Position numbers and translations under genes: made by a program. 34,574 nt of DNA. It comes from Methylotenera sp. GTDB taxonomy: Bacteria > Pseudomonadota > Gammaproteobacteria > Burkholderiales > Methylophilaceae. This document shows, in pieces, positions 17,897 to 25,774 of this stretch; positions within the stretch are counted from its first letter, which is position 1; every line of letters begins with the position of its first letter. Under the pieces are notes generated by a model. The model was not told where the DNA came from. It saw nothing but the letters and a program-made list of their open reading frames with translations, and ran no database searches. The stretch spans positions 1-34,574 of the forward strand of contig SYKG01000011.1 in the NCBI GenBank assembly GCA_005797835.1. The letters run 5' to 3'.

Positions 17897-18925
17897 TTAT
17901 TTTTTTTTATTACGATGCAATTTTAGAGACTCAGCTTTGAGTTTAATTTCTGTCAGGGTAGCATTGGCTTCTTCCAAGAGAGGCCCACCTAAACTAATGG
18001 CTTTTTCTGCTGTTTTTATCGCTTCAGCCATTTGACCTAAATCGGCGAAAACATGCGCGAGGTTGTTATATGCCATGGCAGTCTCCGGATGATTATGAAT
18101 CGCCTGCATAAACGCTAATTTTGCAGACTCAAGATCTCCCAAGGCATAAGAGGTATTTCCTAAGCCTATTTGACCGACAAGATTTTTAGGCCAACGACTT
18201 AGAAGAGTTTGATAGGCTTTTTTTGCATGATTATGGTGACCACTTTGCTCAAGCGATAACACTGATTGTTCGAAACGATTTTCATTGACAGTGGCTGGGA
18301 GTTCTTCAAGAGGCAGGGCAACCACCCCCCAGTAACCCCCTTGTTTCCATAAGTATTCAAATTGATTAAAGGATAAAGTCTCCCGTCGTTTGACACCAGA
18401 GCGACTGATAAACTCCTCGCGATTAAGATCGTAACCGACGACTACGGCATAGTGCCAAGTTTGCGAAAACCCTGCATTGTAATTTTCAAGGACTAAAACA
18501 GGACGGCCCGCATTAACTTCTTTTAAGATATCTATGAGCTCAGGTTTGAGTTCGTAAGCAATCCGTCCATATCTTCGAATGGCTGCGACCATTTCAATTT
18601 GAAGGCTACCTTTTTTTGATGGAATATAGACTTGGCTCACCAGCGCATCAGGTTCGATCTTAATCCCTGAGGCGCTGAGGATTGTGGCTAGAGATGCGGG
18701 ACCGCATTGGTAATCTTCTTGAGGGAAAAAGGGGACACGCTGTAATTCAACATACTTTGGGATATCGGTTGGCAGGCGATCAAGTATGGCTGCGGTCTGT
18801 GGCAGATTAGCGCAAGCTGCCAACATTCCTAAGATAATAAAAAAGCCCACACAGAGGCAGGCTTTTTGAAAGTAATATCTAAAAATTTTATTTATAAAAA
18901 AGCCAAGCGAGAACAGCGAGGACAC
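17897..18925 (-). CDS. PA2778-type C39-like cysteine peptidase lipoprotein with TPR repeats
   Basis: A predicted envelope lipoprotein of up to 342 residues. A lipobox LAAC puts the lipidated cysteine at 38. Residues about 62-205 form a C39-like papain-fold peptidase domain with catalytic Cys74 in QEDYQCGPASLA and His158 in TWHYAVVVGYD. Two or three TPR-like repeats follow (about 217-330, for example AMAYNNLAHVFADLGQMAEAI). The start used is GTG at 18925, which overlaps the upstream gene by 38 bases and supplies the signal peptide. The ATG at 18826 would leave only four residues before the lipid cysteine. The family is known as PA2778-type; its substrate is unknown. Unlike ABC-exporter C39 domains it has no transporter partner here. 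Confidence 0.82.
   Translation of the reverse strand: MSSLFSLGFFINKIFRYYFQKACLCVGFFIILGMLAACANLPQTAAILDRLPTDIPKYVELQRVPFFPQEDYQCGPASLATILSASGIKIEPDALVSQVYIPSKKGSLQIEMVAAIRRYGRIAYELKPELIDILKEVNAGRPVLVLENYNAGFSQTWHYAVVVGYDLNREEFISRSGVKRRETLSFNQFEYLWKQGGYWGVVALPLEELPATVNENRFEQSVLSLEQSGHHNHAKKAYQTLLSRWPKNLVGQIGLGNTSYALGDLESAKLAFMQAIHNHPETAMAYNNLAHVFADLGQMAEAIKTAEKAISLGGPLLEEANATLTEIKLKAESLKLHRNKKK
18839..18868 (-). terminator. Terminator-like hairpin inside the leader of the peptidase gene
   Basis: On the minus strand AAAAAGCC, a 12-base loop, GGCTTTTTT. The eight-base arms pair perfectly and end in a T run. It lies 20-49 bases after the stop of the PA2779-type gene (18888) but within the codons for about residues 20-29 of the downstream signal peptide. 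It could attenuate or end transcription between the two genes. Confidence 0.6.
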
Positions 18926-19250
18926 CGACGATTCCTATCCAGCCTGCTGTGGTGATAGTCAGATCACCTGCCGCTGGTAGTGAATCAATATTTTTTGCGA
19001 CCTGATTAACCTCTGCTTGGGTCATTGCATTCACACGTTCTTGTGCCATTTGAGGTGAGACGCCCATGGACTCAAACTTAGCTGCCACATCAGTTCGATT
19101 TAAAAATTCAAGCACCTTATTTTTATTCTCAACCGTTTGTTCAGTCTTAAAGGCCTTATCAGTTGAAATCATCGCCGCATTTAGGCTAAAGGGAACAAAG
19201 ATGAGGCTCGTGACTAAAACATGAATCAGGAACTTATAAATAGATTGCAT
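18888..19250 (-). CDS. PA2779-type small membrane protein
   Basis: A 120-residue protein that pairs with PA2778-type peptidases. The ATG at 19250 is chosen because AAGGAG lies 7 bases upstream and it starts a signal peptide (MQSIYKF, core LIHVLVTSLIFVPFSL, cleavage near NAA). A helical region rich in Gln, Glu and Asn follows (about 30-85), with QMAQERVNAMTQAEVNQVAKN. A single C-terminal membrane segment (WIGIVGVLAVLAWLFYK) ends the protein. This topology suggests a periplasmic helical domain held by one membrane anchor. The function is not known. It could be a partner or substrate of the adjacent peptidase. Confidence 0.82.
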   Translation of the reverse strand: MQSIYKFLIHVLVTSLIFVPFSLNAAMISTDKAFKTEQTVENKNKVLEFLNRTDVAAKFESMGVSPQMAQERVNAMTQAEVNQVAKNIDSLPAAGDLTITTAGWIGIVGVLAVLAWLFYK

Positions 19251-19339
19251 TGCGATCTCCTTATGAATTAAGTAAAAATGATGCATTTACAGAATAAATA
19301 TGACATATTTATTTAAAAATTCAAGTATTTTTTTTGGGG

Positions 19340-19819
19340 CTAATGGTAATGAGGGCCAGCGCCATGAACGTCCTGGTGGGAAACCTCCTCTTGATTGGCC
19401 GAGCGGACGTCCTTAATCGTGGCTTTAAAAATAATTCGCTGACCAGCCCAGGGATGATTGCCATCTACCACTACTTTCCCATCTGCAATATTTGTGACCG
19501 TGTATAAGATCACTTCACCGGTTTCATCTTCACCTTCGAATTGAGCGCCCTCTTTTAAATTTTCTTCAGGAAAGGCTGAAGCAGGTTCTATTTGAACCAA
19601 TTCTGCATCGTACTCGCCATAAGCATCTTGAGGTTCAAGCGCTAATTCGATTGTGTCACCAATATTTTTTCCATGCATTGCTTCTTCTACTTTCGGAAAA
19701 ATATTGTCATAGCCACCATGAAGGTAAGCCACAGGCTGATCACTCGATTCTAAAACAACGCCGTCAGCATCTTTGAGTTCATAGGTCATGGTGACTACAG
19801 TATTCATGGAGACTTGCAT
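19340..19819 (-). CDS. FKBP-type peptidyl-prolyl isomerase, SlyD-like
   Basis: A cytosolic prolyl isomerase and folding helper of the SlyD/FKBP type, 159 residues. Residues 1-70 hold the FKBP core (TYELKDADGVVLESS, YLHGGYDNIFPKVEEAM), interrupted by the IF chaperone insert at about 70-125 (PQDAYGEYDAELVQ), then NHPWAGQRIIFKATI closing the FKBP fold. A short His-containing tail (HQDVHGAGPHYH) could bind metal but is much shorter than that of E. coli SlyD. The start may be Met1 or Met5. No signal peptide is seen. It stands alone between nadB and the PA2779-type gene. Confidence 0.9.
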   Translation of the reverse strand: MQVSMNTVVTMTYELKDADGVVLESSDQPVAYLHGGYDNIFPKVEEAMHGKNIGDTIELALEPQDAYGEYDAELVQIEPASAFPEENLKEGAQFEGEDETGEVILYTVTNIADGKVVVDGNHPWAGQRIIFKATIKDVRSANQEEVSHQDVHGAGPHYH

Positions 19820-19892
19820 AAAAAACTCTTCAAATATTTTATTCTTATTTTATAGAAAATAACAAAATGGAGTGTGCCTTTTTAAAGTAATT

Positions 19893-21515
19893 TTAATGTC
19901 CGTGATTTTGATCAAGCAGGCTATAAAAATTAGAAGGGGTAAGTATGGTGGGCTTTGCGACCTTTAATGGCTTTGGATAATCACGACTAAAATGAAGCCC
20001 ACGACTTTCATGTCTTGCAATTGCTGATTTCACAATTAATTCCGCTACCTGTAAAAGATTTCGAAGTTCAATAAGGTTGTGACTCACTTTGAAGTTAGTA
20101 TAAAACTCATGGACTTCATCGCGTAACATGTGAATACGATGGAGTGCGCGAGATAAGCGTTTATTGGTTCTCACAATGCCGACATAATTCCACATGAAAC
20201 GCCGTAATTCATTCCAAGTATGAGTGATGAGAATTTCTTCATCTGCATCGGTCACACGACTCTCATCCCAGTGGGGTAAATCAAAAGATGATGGTTTCAC
20301 AGGTGATTGCAGAATGTGAGTGGCTACCGCATTACCAAATACTAAACACTCGAGCAGTGAATTACTCGCCAAGCGATTGGCACCGTGAAGTCCTGTGTAA
20401 GCAGTTTCACCAATCGCATAAAGATTCGATAAATCTGTTTGACCGAAAAGGTTTGTCATCACGCCACCACAACTATAGTGAGCTGCTGGGACTACAGGCA
20501 TCCATTCCTTGGTCATGTCGATACCTAGTTCTAAACAGCGAGCATAGATGTTAGGAAACTGTGACTTAATAAAGTCAGGTGACTTATGAGAGATGTCCAG
20601 ATACACACAATCAATCCCCCTTTTTTTCATTTCAAAGTCAATCGCACGGGCGACAATGTCACGTGAGGCGAGCTCTGCTCTTGCATCATATTGATCCATG
20701 AAGCGCGACCCATCAGGGAGTTTTAAGAGACCCCCTTCGCCCCTCACAATTTCGGATATTAAAAAAGACTTGGCTTTAGGATGAAAAAGACAGGTCGGGT
20801 GAAACTGAATGAATTCCATATTAGCGACACGACAACCTACTCGCCATGCCATCGCGACACCATCGCCAGTGCTCACATCGGGGTTGGTGGTATAGAGATA
20901 GACTTTACTGACACCGCCTGCTGCAAGAATAGTTTCTTTCGCAGCTATCGTGATAACTTTGCTGGTTTTATTATTAAGCACATAAGCACCTAAACAGCGG
21001 TTGGATTTGATCTGGGTAATTTTTAAAGATTTTTTTTCTGTAATAAGATCAATCGCAATATGATTTTCTAGGATAGTAATGTTGGGATGGATTTTGACTT
21101 TGTCAGTCAAGGTTGATTGTATAGCTTTACCAGTCGCATCTTTGGCATGCACCACTCGTCTGTGGCTATGTCCACCCTCTTTAGTTAAGTGAAATTGATT
21201 GGATGTTTCATCGCGACTAAACGCCACATTTAATTCGTTGAGCCACTGGATAGATTCTTTTCCATGGGATGCGACAAAGGTTGCGACTTTGGGATCAGTT
21301 AAGCCACCCCCTACAAATTCAGTATCTTTCACATGGCTCTCAATGGAGTCTTCATCGGATATGACTGCAGCTACCCCGCCTTGAGCCCATTGACTAGAGC
21401 TATCTGCAATCTTACGCTTACTTACAAGCAATACTTTTTTATGGTCAGCCAGCTTCAGAGCTGCGGTGAGGCCCGCTAAACCGCTTCCTATAATAAGCAC
21501 ATCACAAGTTAACAT
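19893..21515 (-). CDS. nadB: L-aspartate oxidase
   Basis: NadB oxidises L-aspartate to iminoaspartate, the first step of NAD synthesis, using FAD and either O2 or fumarate. The 540-residue product equals the E. coli length. The FAD-binding dinucleotide fold is at the N-terminus (DVLIIGSGLAGLTAAL, GSGLAG at 10-15). The succinate dehydrogenase-like core has SSQWAQGGVAA near 41, HSHRRVVHAKDATG near 117, and the HGANRLASNSLLE run near 379. A helical C-terminal domain follows. It is divergent from rpoE, a pairing also found in E. coli. nadA and nadC are not in the window. Confidence 0.95.
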   Translation of the reverse strand: MLTCDVLIIGSGLAGLTAALKLADHKKVLLVSKRKIADSSSQWAQGGVAAVISDEDSIESHVKDTEFVGGGLTDPKVATFVASHGKESIQWLNELNVAFSRDETSNQFHLTKEGGHSHRRVVHAKDATGKAIQSTLTDKVKIHPNITILENHIAIDLITEKKSLKITQIKSNRCLGAYVLNNKTSKVITIAAKETILAAGGVSKVYLYTTNPDVSTGDGVAMAWRVGCRVANMEFIQFHPTCLFHPKAKSFLISEIVRGEGGLLKLPDGSRFMDQYDARAELASRDIVARAIDFEMKKRGIDCVYLDISHKSPDFIKSQFPNIYARCLELGIDMTKEWMPVVPAAHYSCGGVMTNLFGQTDLSNLYAIGETAYTGLHGANRLASNSLLECLVFGNAVATHILQSPVKPSSFDLPHWDESRVTDADEEILITHTWNELRRFMWNYVGIVRTNKRLSRALHRIHMLRDEVHEFYTNFKVSHNLIELRNLLQVAELIVKSAIARHESRGLHFSRDYPKPLKVAKPTILTPSNFYSLLDQNHGH

Positions 21516-21531
21516 CTTAGGTATTTTTCAT

Positions 21532-21559
21532 GAACTAATTAAGAATGAATACGTCCTAA
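21532..21559 (+). promoter_or_regulatory. Candidate sigma-E autoregulated promoter of rpoE
   Basis: GAACTA (21532-21537) and TCCTAA (21554-21559) are separated by 16 bases. They resemble the sigma-E elements GAACTT and TCTAA, with one extra base in the -10. The position, 50-60 bases before the rpoE ATG at 21616, fits an autoregulated rpoE promoter. The match is imperfect. Confidence 0.35.
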
Positions 21560-21615
21560 AGGCATACATAAATCGTGTTTATGTTTTTGACGAACGAGTT
21601 TACATTAAAAAACTA

Positions 21616-22335
21616 ATGCCTACACCTAACAATATCATAGAACAAAACAATTTTTCACTCGTTGAAGGTGTGACCAGCGTGTATACTGCCGAGCATGTTA
21701 AACCTCTTTTATCCGCCGTTGTGAATAATAAAATTGAAAATCCAAATCGAGCACTCGATCAGGTTCTAGTTGAAAGCGCTCAGCAGGGTGATAAAAAAGC
21801 CTTTGGTCTTTTAGTTGAAAAATATCATCGTAAGTTGGGTCGCATTTTGACGCGTATGGTGCGCGACCAGACAGAGATTGAAGACATCGTGCAAGAAACT
21901 TTTATCAAAGCTTATCGAGCCTTGCCAAATTTTAGGGGCGATAGTGCTTTCTATACTTGGCTTTATCGTATTGGTATTAATACTGCAAAAAATCATTTGG
22001 TGGCTATGGGCAAACGCCCGCGCAATATGACTGAATTTGAAAATGAGGATGGTGAGTTTGAAGAAACACACCAAGCGCAAGAAGCAGAAAATCCTGAGAC
22101 TACATTGCTCACAAAAGAAATTGGTATTACTGTGAATAGTGCAATCGAATCCTTGCCAGAAGAATTAAAGGTCGCGATTACACTGCGTGAAATTGAAGGG
22201 TTAAGTTATGAAGAGATTGCAGAGATGATGGAGTGCCCCATTGGTACCGTGCGCTCTCGCATTTTTAGAGCGCGAGAAACTATCGCAGAAAAATTAAAAC
22301 CGCTTTTATCACAACACAATAACAAGCGTTGGTAA
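21616..22335 (+). CDS. rpoE: RNA polymerase sigma-E factor RpoE (AlgU type)
   Basis: RpoE directs transcription of envelope-stress genes and is held inactive by RseA. From the ATG at 21616 the product is 239 residues, against 191 in E. coli. Homology starts at DQVLVESAQQGDKKAF, so about 48 residues precede the sigma domains. Region 2 (VQETFIKAYRALPNFRGDSAFYTWLYRIGINTAKN) and region 4 (LREIEGLSYEEIAEMMECP, GTVRSRIFRARE) are intact. Alternative in-frame GTG starts at 21679 and 21721 would give 218 or 205 residues. None has a clear ribosome binding site; a GAAGG lies 10 bases before 21679. First gene of the envelope-stress operon. Confidence 0.93.
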   Translation: MPTPNNIIEQNNFSLVEGVTSVYTAEHVKPLLSAVVNNKIENPNRALDQVLVESAQQGDKKAFGLLVEKYHRKLGRILTRMVRDQTEIEDIVQETFIKAYRALPNFRGDSAFYTWLYRIGINTAKNHLVAMGKRPRNMTEFENEDGEFEETHQAQEAENPETTLLTKEIGITVNSAIESLPEELKVAITLREIEGLSYEEIAEMMECPIGTVRSRIFRARETIAEKLKPLLSQHNNKRW

Positions 22336-22358
22336 AAATTATTATAAGGAAAAGTATT

Positions 22359-22817
22359 ATGAAAGAAAAAATTTCAACACTCCTCGACAACGAGCTTGAT
22401 CTTAATGCGAGCGGTCAAACAGTCTCTAAAATTATCAATGACAAAATCTTGCGTGAGCGGTTTGAAACTTATCAACTGATTCGCGATTCTATGAGAAATG
22501 AATTGATGGATGCAACATTCTCATCCCAATCCATTTTGGATGCGATTGAAAAAGAGCCGATTCAGATTCAATTTAATAAGCATAAAAAACTTTCCGAGGT
22601 CACAGCACTTTCTTCCCCTGATTGGATGTCTTTACCTATTGCTGCTTCTTTTGTCGCTTTTCTATTTGTGGGAGCAACAATTATTATGAATACCACACAA
22701 TTAAACTTCAATAACGCTACTCGCATTGCTCAAGATATTCCAAGAGAGTACATTGAAGCTCATCAAATGCTTGCTCCAACTAATGTTGCTTTTTATGTTG
22801 AGCCGCAAGCTAAATAA
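22359..22817 (+). CDS. rseA: Anti-sigma-E factor RseA (MucA type)
   Basis: RseA spans the inner membrane, binds RpoE on the cytosolic side and is cut by DegS and RseP under envelope stress. The ATG at 22359 follows an AAGGAAAAG and gives the typical start MKEKISTLLDNELD. The 152-residue product has the N-terminal sigma-binding domain (1-85), one membrane segment (LPIAASFVAFLFVGATIIM, about 90-108) and a short periplasmic tail of about 44 residues. It starts 23 bases after rpoE. Confidence 0.9.
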   Translation: MKEKISTLLDNELDLNASGQTVSKIINDKILRERFETYQLIRDSMRNELMDATFSSQSILDAIEKEPIQIQFNKHKKLSEVTALSSPDWMSLPIAASFVAFLFVGATIIMNTTQLNFNNATRIAQDIPREYIEAHQMLAPTNVAFYVEPQAK

Positions 22818-22824
22818 TTTTTCT

Positions 22825-23781
22825 ATGCAGCAATTTATAGTTGGCATTCTTACTTTTTTATTAAGTTTTTCTATCCACAGTGCTGAAGATCCTTGGCTCC
22901 ATCTCGAAAAGGCTTCACAAGCTGCGCGTAAATTAAGTTATAAAGGTATTTTTCTTTATCAAAATTTACAAGAGATTCGCTCCATTGAGATCACGCACCT
23001 TAATAATGGTGTTGAAGAGTTTGCTCGAATTGTCACGCTGGATGGTAAACCTCGCGAAGCACTATCGAGAGGTAGTAATATGTATGTATTCAATGCAAAT
23101 AAAGAAAATGTTCTCATTCAAAAAAGACAGAGCCAAAACCTTTTTCCTGCTATTTTGCCGCCAGATATTGAAAGTGTGAAAGCCATCTATGCCCTTCGAC
23201 TTGGGGAACAAGAGAGGATTGGTGGCCGTGAAGCACAATTGGTTTACCTTGAACCCAAGGACGAGTATCGTTATCCTTATAAACTCTGGCTTGATAAAGA
23301 ATTTGGTTTGATTTTAAAAATGAGTATTTTGGATTCGCAGCAAAAAGTGATTGAGCAAGCAAGCTTTAATCAAATTGCATTATTTTCTGGACAAGATTTA
23401 AATTGGTTTAAACCGAATGTGGATGTACAAAAAAAATATATCATGGATGAGGCAGGAGATAATAAAGTATCTCAAGAGAAATATTGCACCATTGCGAATC
23501 TGCCAACAGGGTATAAAGAAGTGAGTCATGTAACTCGAAAAATTGGCCCCCATCAACAGCTTACGCATCACTGGATATTTTCAGATGGAATTTCGTTTGT
23601 CTCTTTATTTATAAATCCCATCCCAAAAGGTCAAAAGTCACATGTGGGTGGAACACAAGTGGGCTCATCCCATGTTCAGGCAAGAGTTATAAACGGTAAT
23701 CAAATTATGGTCGTGGGTGAAGTCCCTCAAGCCACTATTCAAAAAATTTCATATGCGATTCAAGATGTGAGAATGCATTAG
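22825..23781 (+). CDS. rseB: Sigma-E regulatory protein RseB (MucB type)
   Basis: RseB is a periplasmic protein that binds RseA and shields it from cleavage until lipopolysaccharide or stress signals release it. The ATG at 22825 starts a signal peptide (MQQFIVGILTFLLSFSIHS, cleavage before AEDPW). The 318-residue length equals E. coli RseB. The large lipoprotein-like domain begins with PWLHLEKASQAARKLSYKG, and the smaller C-terminal domain includes LPTGYKEVSHVTRK and LTHHWIFSDGISFVSLFI. The start lies 7 bases after rseA; the last codons abut rseC. Confidence 0.92.
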   Translation: MQQFIVGILTFLLSFSIHSAEDPWLHLEKASQAARKLSYKGIFLYQNLQEIRSIEITHLNNGVEEFARIVTLDGKPREALSRGSNMYVFNANKENVLIQKRQSQNLFPAILPPDIESVKAIYALRLGEQERIGGREAQLVYLEPKDEYRYPYKLWLDKEFGLILKMSILDSQQKVIEQASFNQIALFSGQDLNWFKPNVDVQKKYIMDEAGDNKVSQEKYCTIANLPTGYKEVSHVTRKIGPHQQLTHHWIFSDGISFVSLFINPIPKGQKSHVGGTQVGSSHVQARVINGNQIMVVGEVPQATIQKISYAIQDVRMH

Positions 23782-24216
23782 ATGATTGAAGAACAAGCGA
23801 TTGTCATTAAAGCTTCAAAAGAGCGTGTGACCCTCGAAGTAATTCGCACTGCGCCATGCGGTTTATGTGGGCAAGTCAGAGGATGTGGCAATTCCATCTG
23901 GGGTAAAATTTTTTCACATCAATCAGGCCATATTGAAACTAAAAATGACTTAAACGCAAAGCTCGGTGATCTGGTTATTCTAGGTATCGATGAAACACTC
24001 ATGCTTAAAAGCTCACTGACACTCTATGGCGTGCCCCTTTTATTTATGTTTTTTGGTATGATCATTGCAAGTAGTTTTGCAAAAGAGATGACAGAATTTT
24101 TCACCTTAATAGGTGCGCTTACAGGTTTGTTTTTAGGGGTTGTGACGATCAAGCGCGTCATCTCCGCAAAGTCGCAAACGTTCTACAACGAAGCGCAATT
24201 AATTCGTTTTAAATAA
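23782..24216 (+). CDS. rseC: SoxR-reducing system / RseC family protein
   Basis: RseC-family inner-membrane protein, 144 residues. It has an N-terminal cysteine cluster (Cys26, Cys29, Cys35 in APCGLCGQVRGCG) that fits a redox or iron-sulfur role, then two membrane segments (about 79-95 and 108-125). In E. coli RseC is linked to sigma-E control and to the SoxR-reducing complex. The ATG directly follows the rseB stop (TAGATG). The exact function in this organism is unknown. Confidence 0.88.
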   Translation: MIEEQAIVIKASKERVTLEVIRTAPCGLCGQVRGCGNSIWGKIFSHQSGHIETKNDLNAKLGDLVILGIDETLMLKSSLTLYGVPLLFMFFGMIIASSFAKEMTEFFTLIGALTGLFLGVVTIKRVISAKSQTFYNEAQLIRFK

Positions 24217-24240
24217 TTAGATGAAGGATATAGATAGACG

Positions 24241-25659
24241 ATGTTAAGACGCCTTTTTTATGTGTGTATATTTCAGTGTTTGATAGCGACAGGATTGCTT
24301 GCGAAAGAGCTTCCAGATTTTACAGAACTCGCAGAAAAACAAAGTCCTATGGTGGTCAATATTAGTTCGATTCAAAAAAATCGTCAGAGTCAGATGATCC
24401 AAGGTTCACCTGAAGATGAGCAGATGCAAGAGTTTTTTAAACGTTTTGGCATTCCAATGCCCCCGGGGATGCCGCCTCAAAATGGTCGTGGCCAACAACC
24501 TCGGCCTGATAAGCAAATTTATGCAACTGGCTCTGGATTTATTGTTGCAAGCGATGGCTATATTCTAACCAATGCGCATGTGGTGAGAGAAGCAGATGAG
24601 GTGATGGTGAAGTTCAATGATAAGCGTGAGTTTAAAGCAAAGGTGATTGGTATTGACTTGAGAACCGATGTCGCTGTGTTGAAAGTGAATGCGAATAACT
24701 TACCGAAAGTGAATATTGGTAACCCAGATACGATTAAAGTCGGCGAGTGGGTGGCGGCCATTGGTGCACCTTTTGGCTTAGAAAATACTATGACCGTGGG
24801 TATTGTGAGTGCTAAAGGACGTGCATTACCGCAAGAAAATTTTGTCCCCTTTATTCAAACCGACGTGGCGATTAATCCGGGTAACTCAGGTGGCCCTCTA
24901 TTTAATTTAAAGGGTGAAGTCATAGGGATCAACTCACAAATCTATAGTCGTACCGGTGGCTATATGGGACTCTCATTTGCGATTCCTATTAATGTAGCGA
25001 TCGATGTCATGACTCAAATCAAAACGAATGGCAAAGTGATTCGTGGTTGGTTAGGTATCGCAATCCAAGAAGTCACCAAAGAACTTTCTGAATCATTCGG
25101 CATGAAAAATACCAATGGCGCGCTAGTCGCTGGGATTGAAAAAGGAGCACCCGCAGAGAAAGGTGGCCTTCTGCCCGGGGATGTCATTACCAAATTTGAT
25201 GGCAAGATGATTGAATCTTCCTCTGATTTACCAAAAGCAGTTGGTAATACCAAACCAGGTAAGACGGTCATTGCTGAGCTCTTTAGAAAAGGAAGCATCA
25301 AAACACTTAGCTTAACGGTGGGTGAAATGCCTTCCGATCAAGCTGAAGTGATTGCAAGTAATAAACCATCTGAAAAAGCAGAAGTGAATCGTTTGGGTTT
25401 AGTATTAAAAGAAGCGCCACCGCAACAGCGTAAAAAAATGATTGGTAAAAAAGGCTTACTTGTTTTGGATGCTCAGGGGAACGGTGCTGCCGCTGGTATC
25501 CGTCGCGGTGATATTATCTTAGCGCTTAATAATAGTGAAGTGGAAAGTGTAGATGCTTTTAATAAAGAAGTTTCTACCATTCCTAATGGAAAAACCGTAG
25601 CACTACTTATTTTAAGAGATGATGAAACGCTTTATGTGCCGGTTAAGATCTCCAATTAG
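24241..25659 (+). CDS. mucD: Periplasmic serine protease, DegP/MucD family
   Basis: A Do-family protease and chaperone that degrades misfolded periplasmic proteins; MucD is the version tied to rpoE operons. The 472-residue precursor has a signal peptide (MLRRLFYVCIFQCLIATGLLA). The catalytic triad is His113 (TNAHVV), Asp143 (RTDVAVLK) and Ser216 (NPGNSGGPLF). Two PDZ domains follow, about 262-345 and 385-470. A Pro/Gly-rich loop (PMPPGMPPQNGRGQQPRPD) at 72-90 corresponds to the LA loop. AAGGA precedes the ATG. It ends the stress operon, before a 12-base inverted repeat. Confidence 0.93.
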   Translation: MLRRLFYVCIFQCLIATGLLAKELPDFTELAEKQSPMVVNISSIQKNRQSQMIQGSPEDEQMQEFFKRFGIPMPPGMPPQNGRGQQPRPDKQIYATGSGFIVASDGYILTNAHVVREADEVMVKFNDKREFKAKVIGIDLRTDVAVLKVNANNLPKVNIGNPDTIKVGEWVAAIGAPFGLENTMTVGIVSAKGRALPQENFVPFIQTDVAINPGNSGGPLFNLKGEVIGINSQIYSRTGGYMGLSFAIPINVAIDVMTQIKTNGKVIRGWLGIAIQEVTKELSESFGMKNTNGALVAGIEKGAPAEKGGLLPGDVITKFDGKMIESSSDLPKAVGNTKPGKTVIAELFRKGSIKTLSLTVGEMPSDQAEVIASNKPSEKAEVNRLGLVLKEAPPQQRKKMIGKKGLLVLDAQGNGAAAGIRRGDIILALNNSEVESVDAFNKEVSTIPNGKTVALLILRDDETLYVPVKISN

Positions 25660-25710
25660 CGATAAAATCATCTAGCTTAAAAGCTTTGTTGTAAAATACA
25701 TCCTTATAAA

Positions 25711-25742
25711 TAAAGGCGCTTAGAGAGTTTTAAGCGCCTTTA
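25711..25742 (+). terminator. Hairpin between mucD and lepA
   Basis: TAAAGGCGCTTA (25711-25722) and TAAGCGCCTTTA (25731-25742) are perfect 12-base inverted arms with an 8-base loop. The following bases (TTATTCGG) are a weak U tract, so it is either an inefficient terminator or a processing stem in a longer rpoE-lepA transcript. It lies 33 bases before lepA. Confidence 0.65.
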
Positions 25743-25774
25743 TTATTCGGTAAACGAGGGCGTCATTATTCTTG

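Noticed and set aside
21466-21615. A 289-residue RpoE starting antisense to the nadB start.
   Set aside because: Would overlap the nadB coding region and lies upstream of the possible promoter; no ribosome binding site.
22726-22824. A longer RseB starting inside rseA.
   Set aside because: The ATG at 22825 begins a typical signal peptide and gives exactly the E. coli length.
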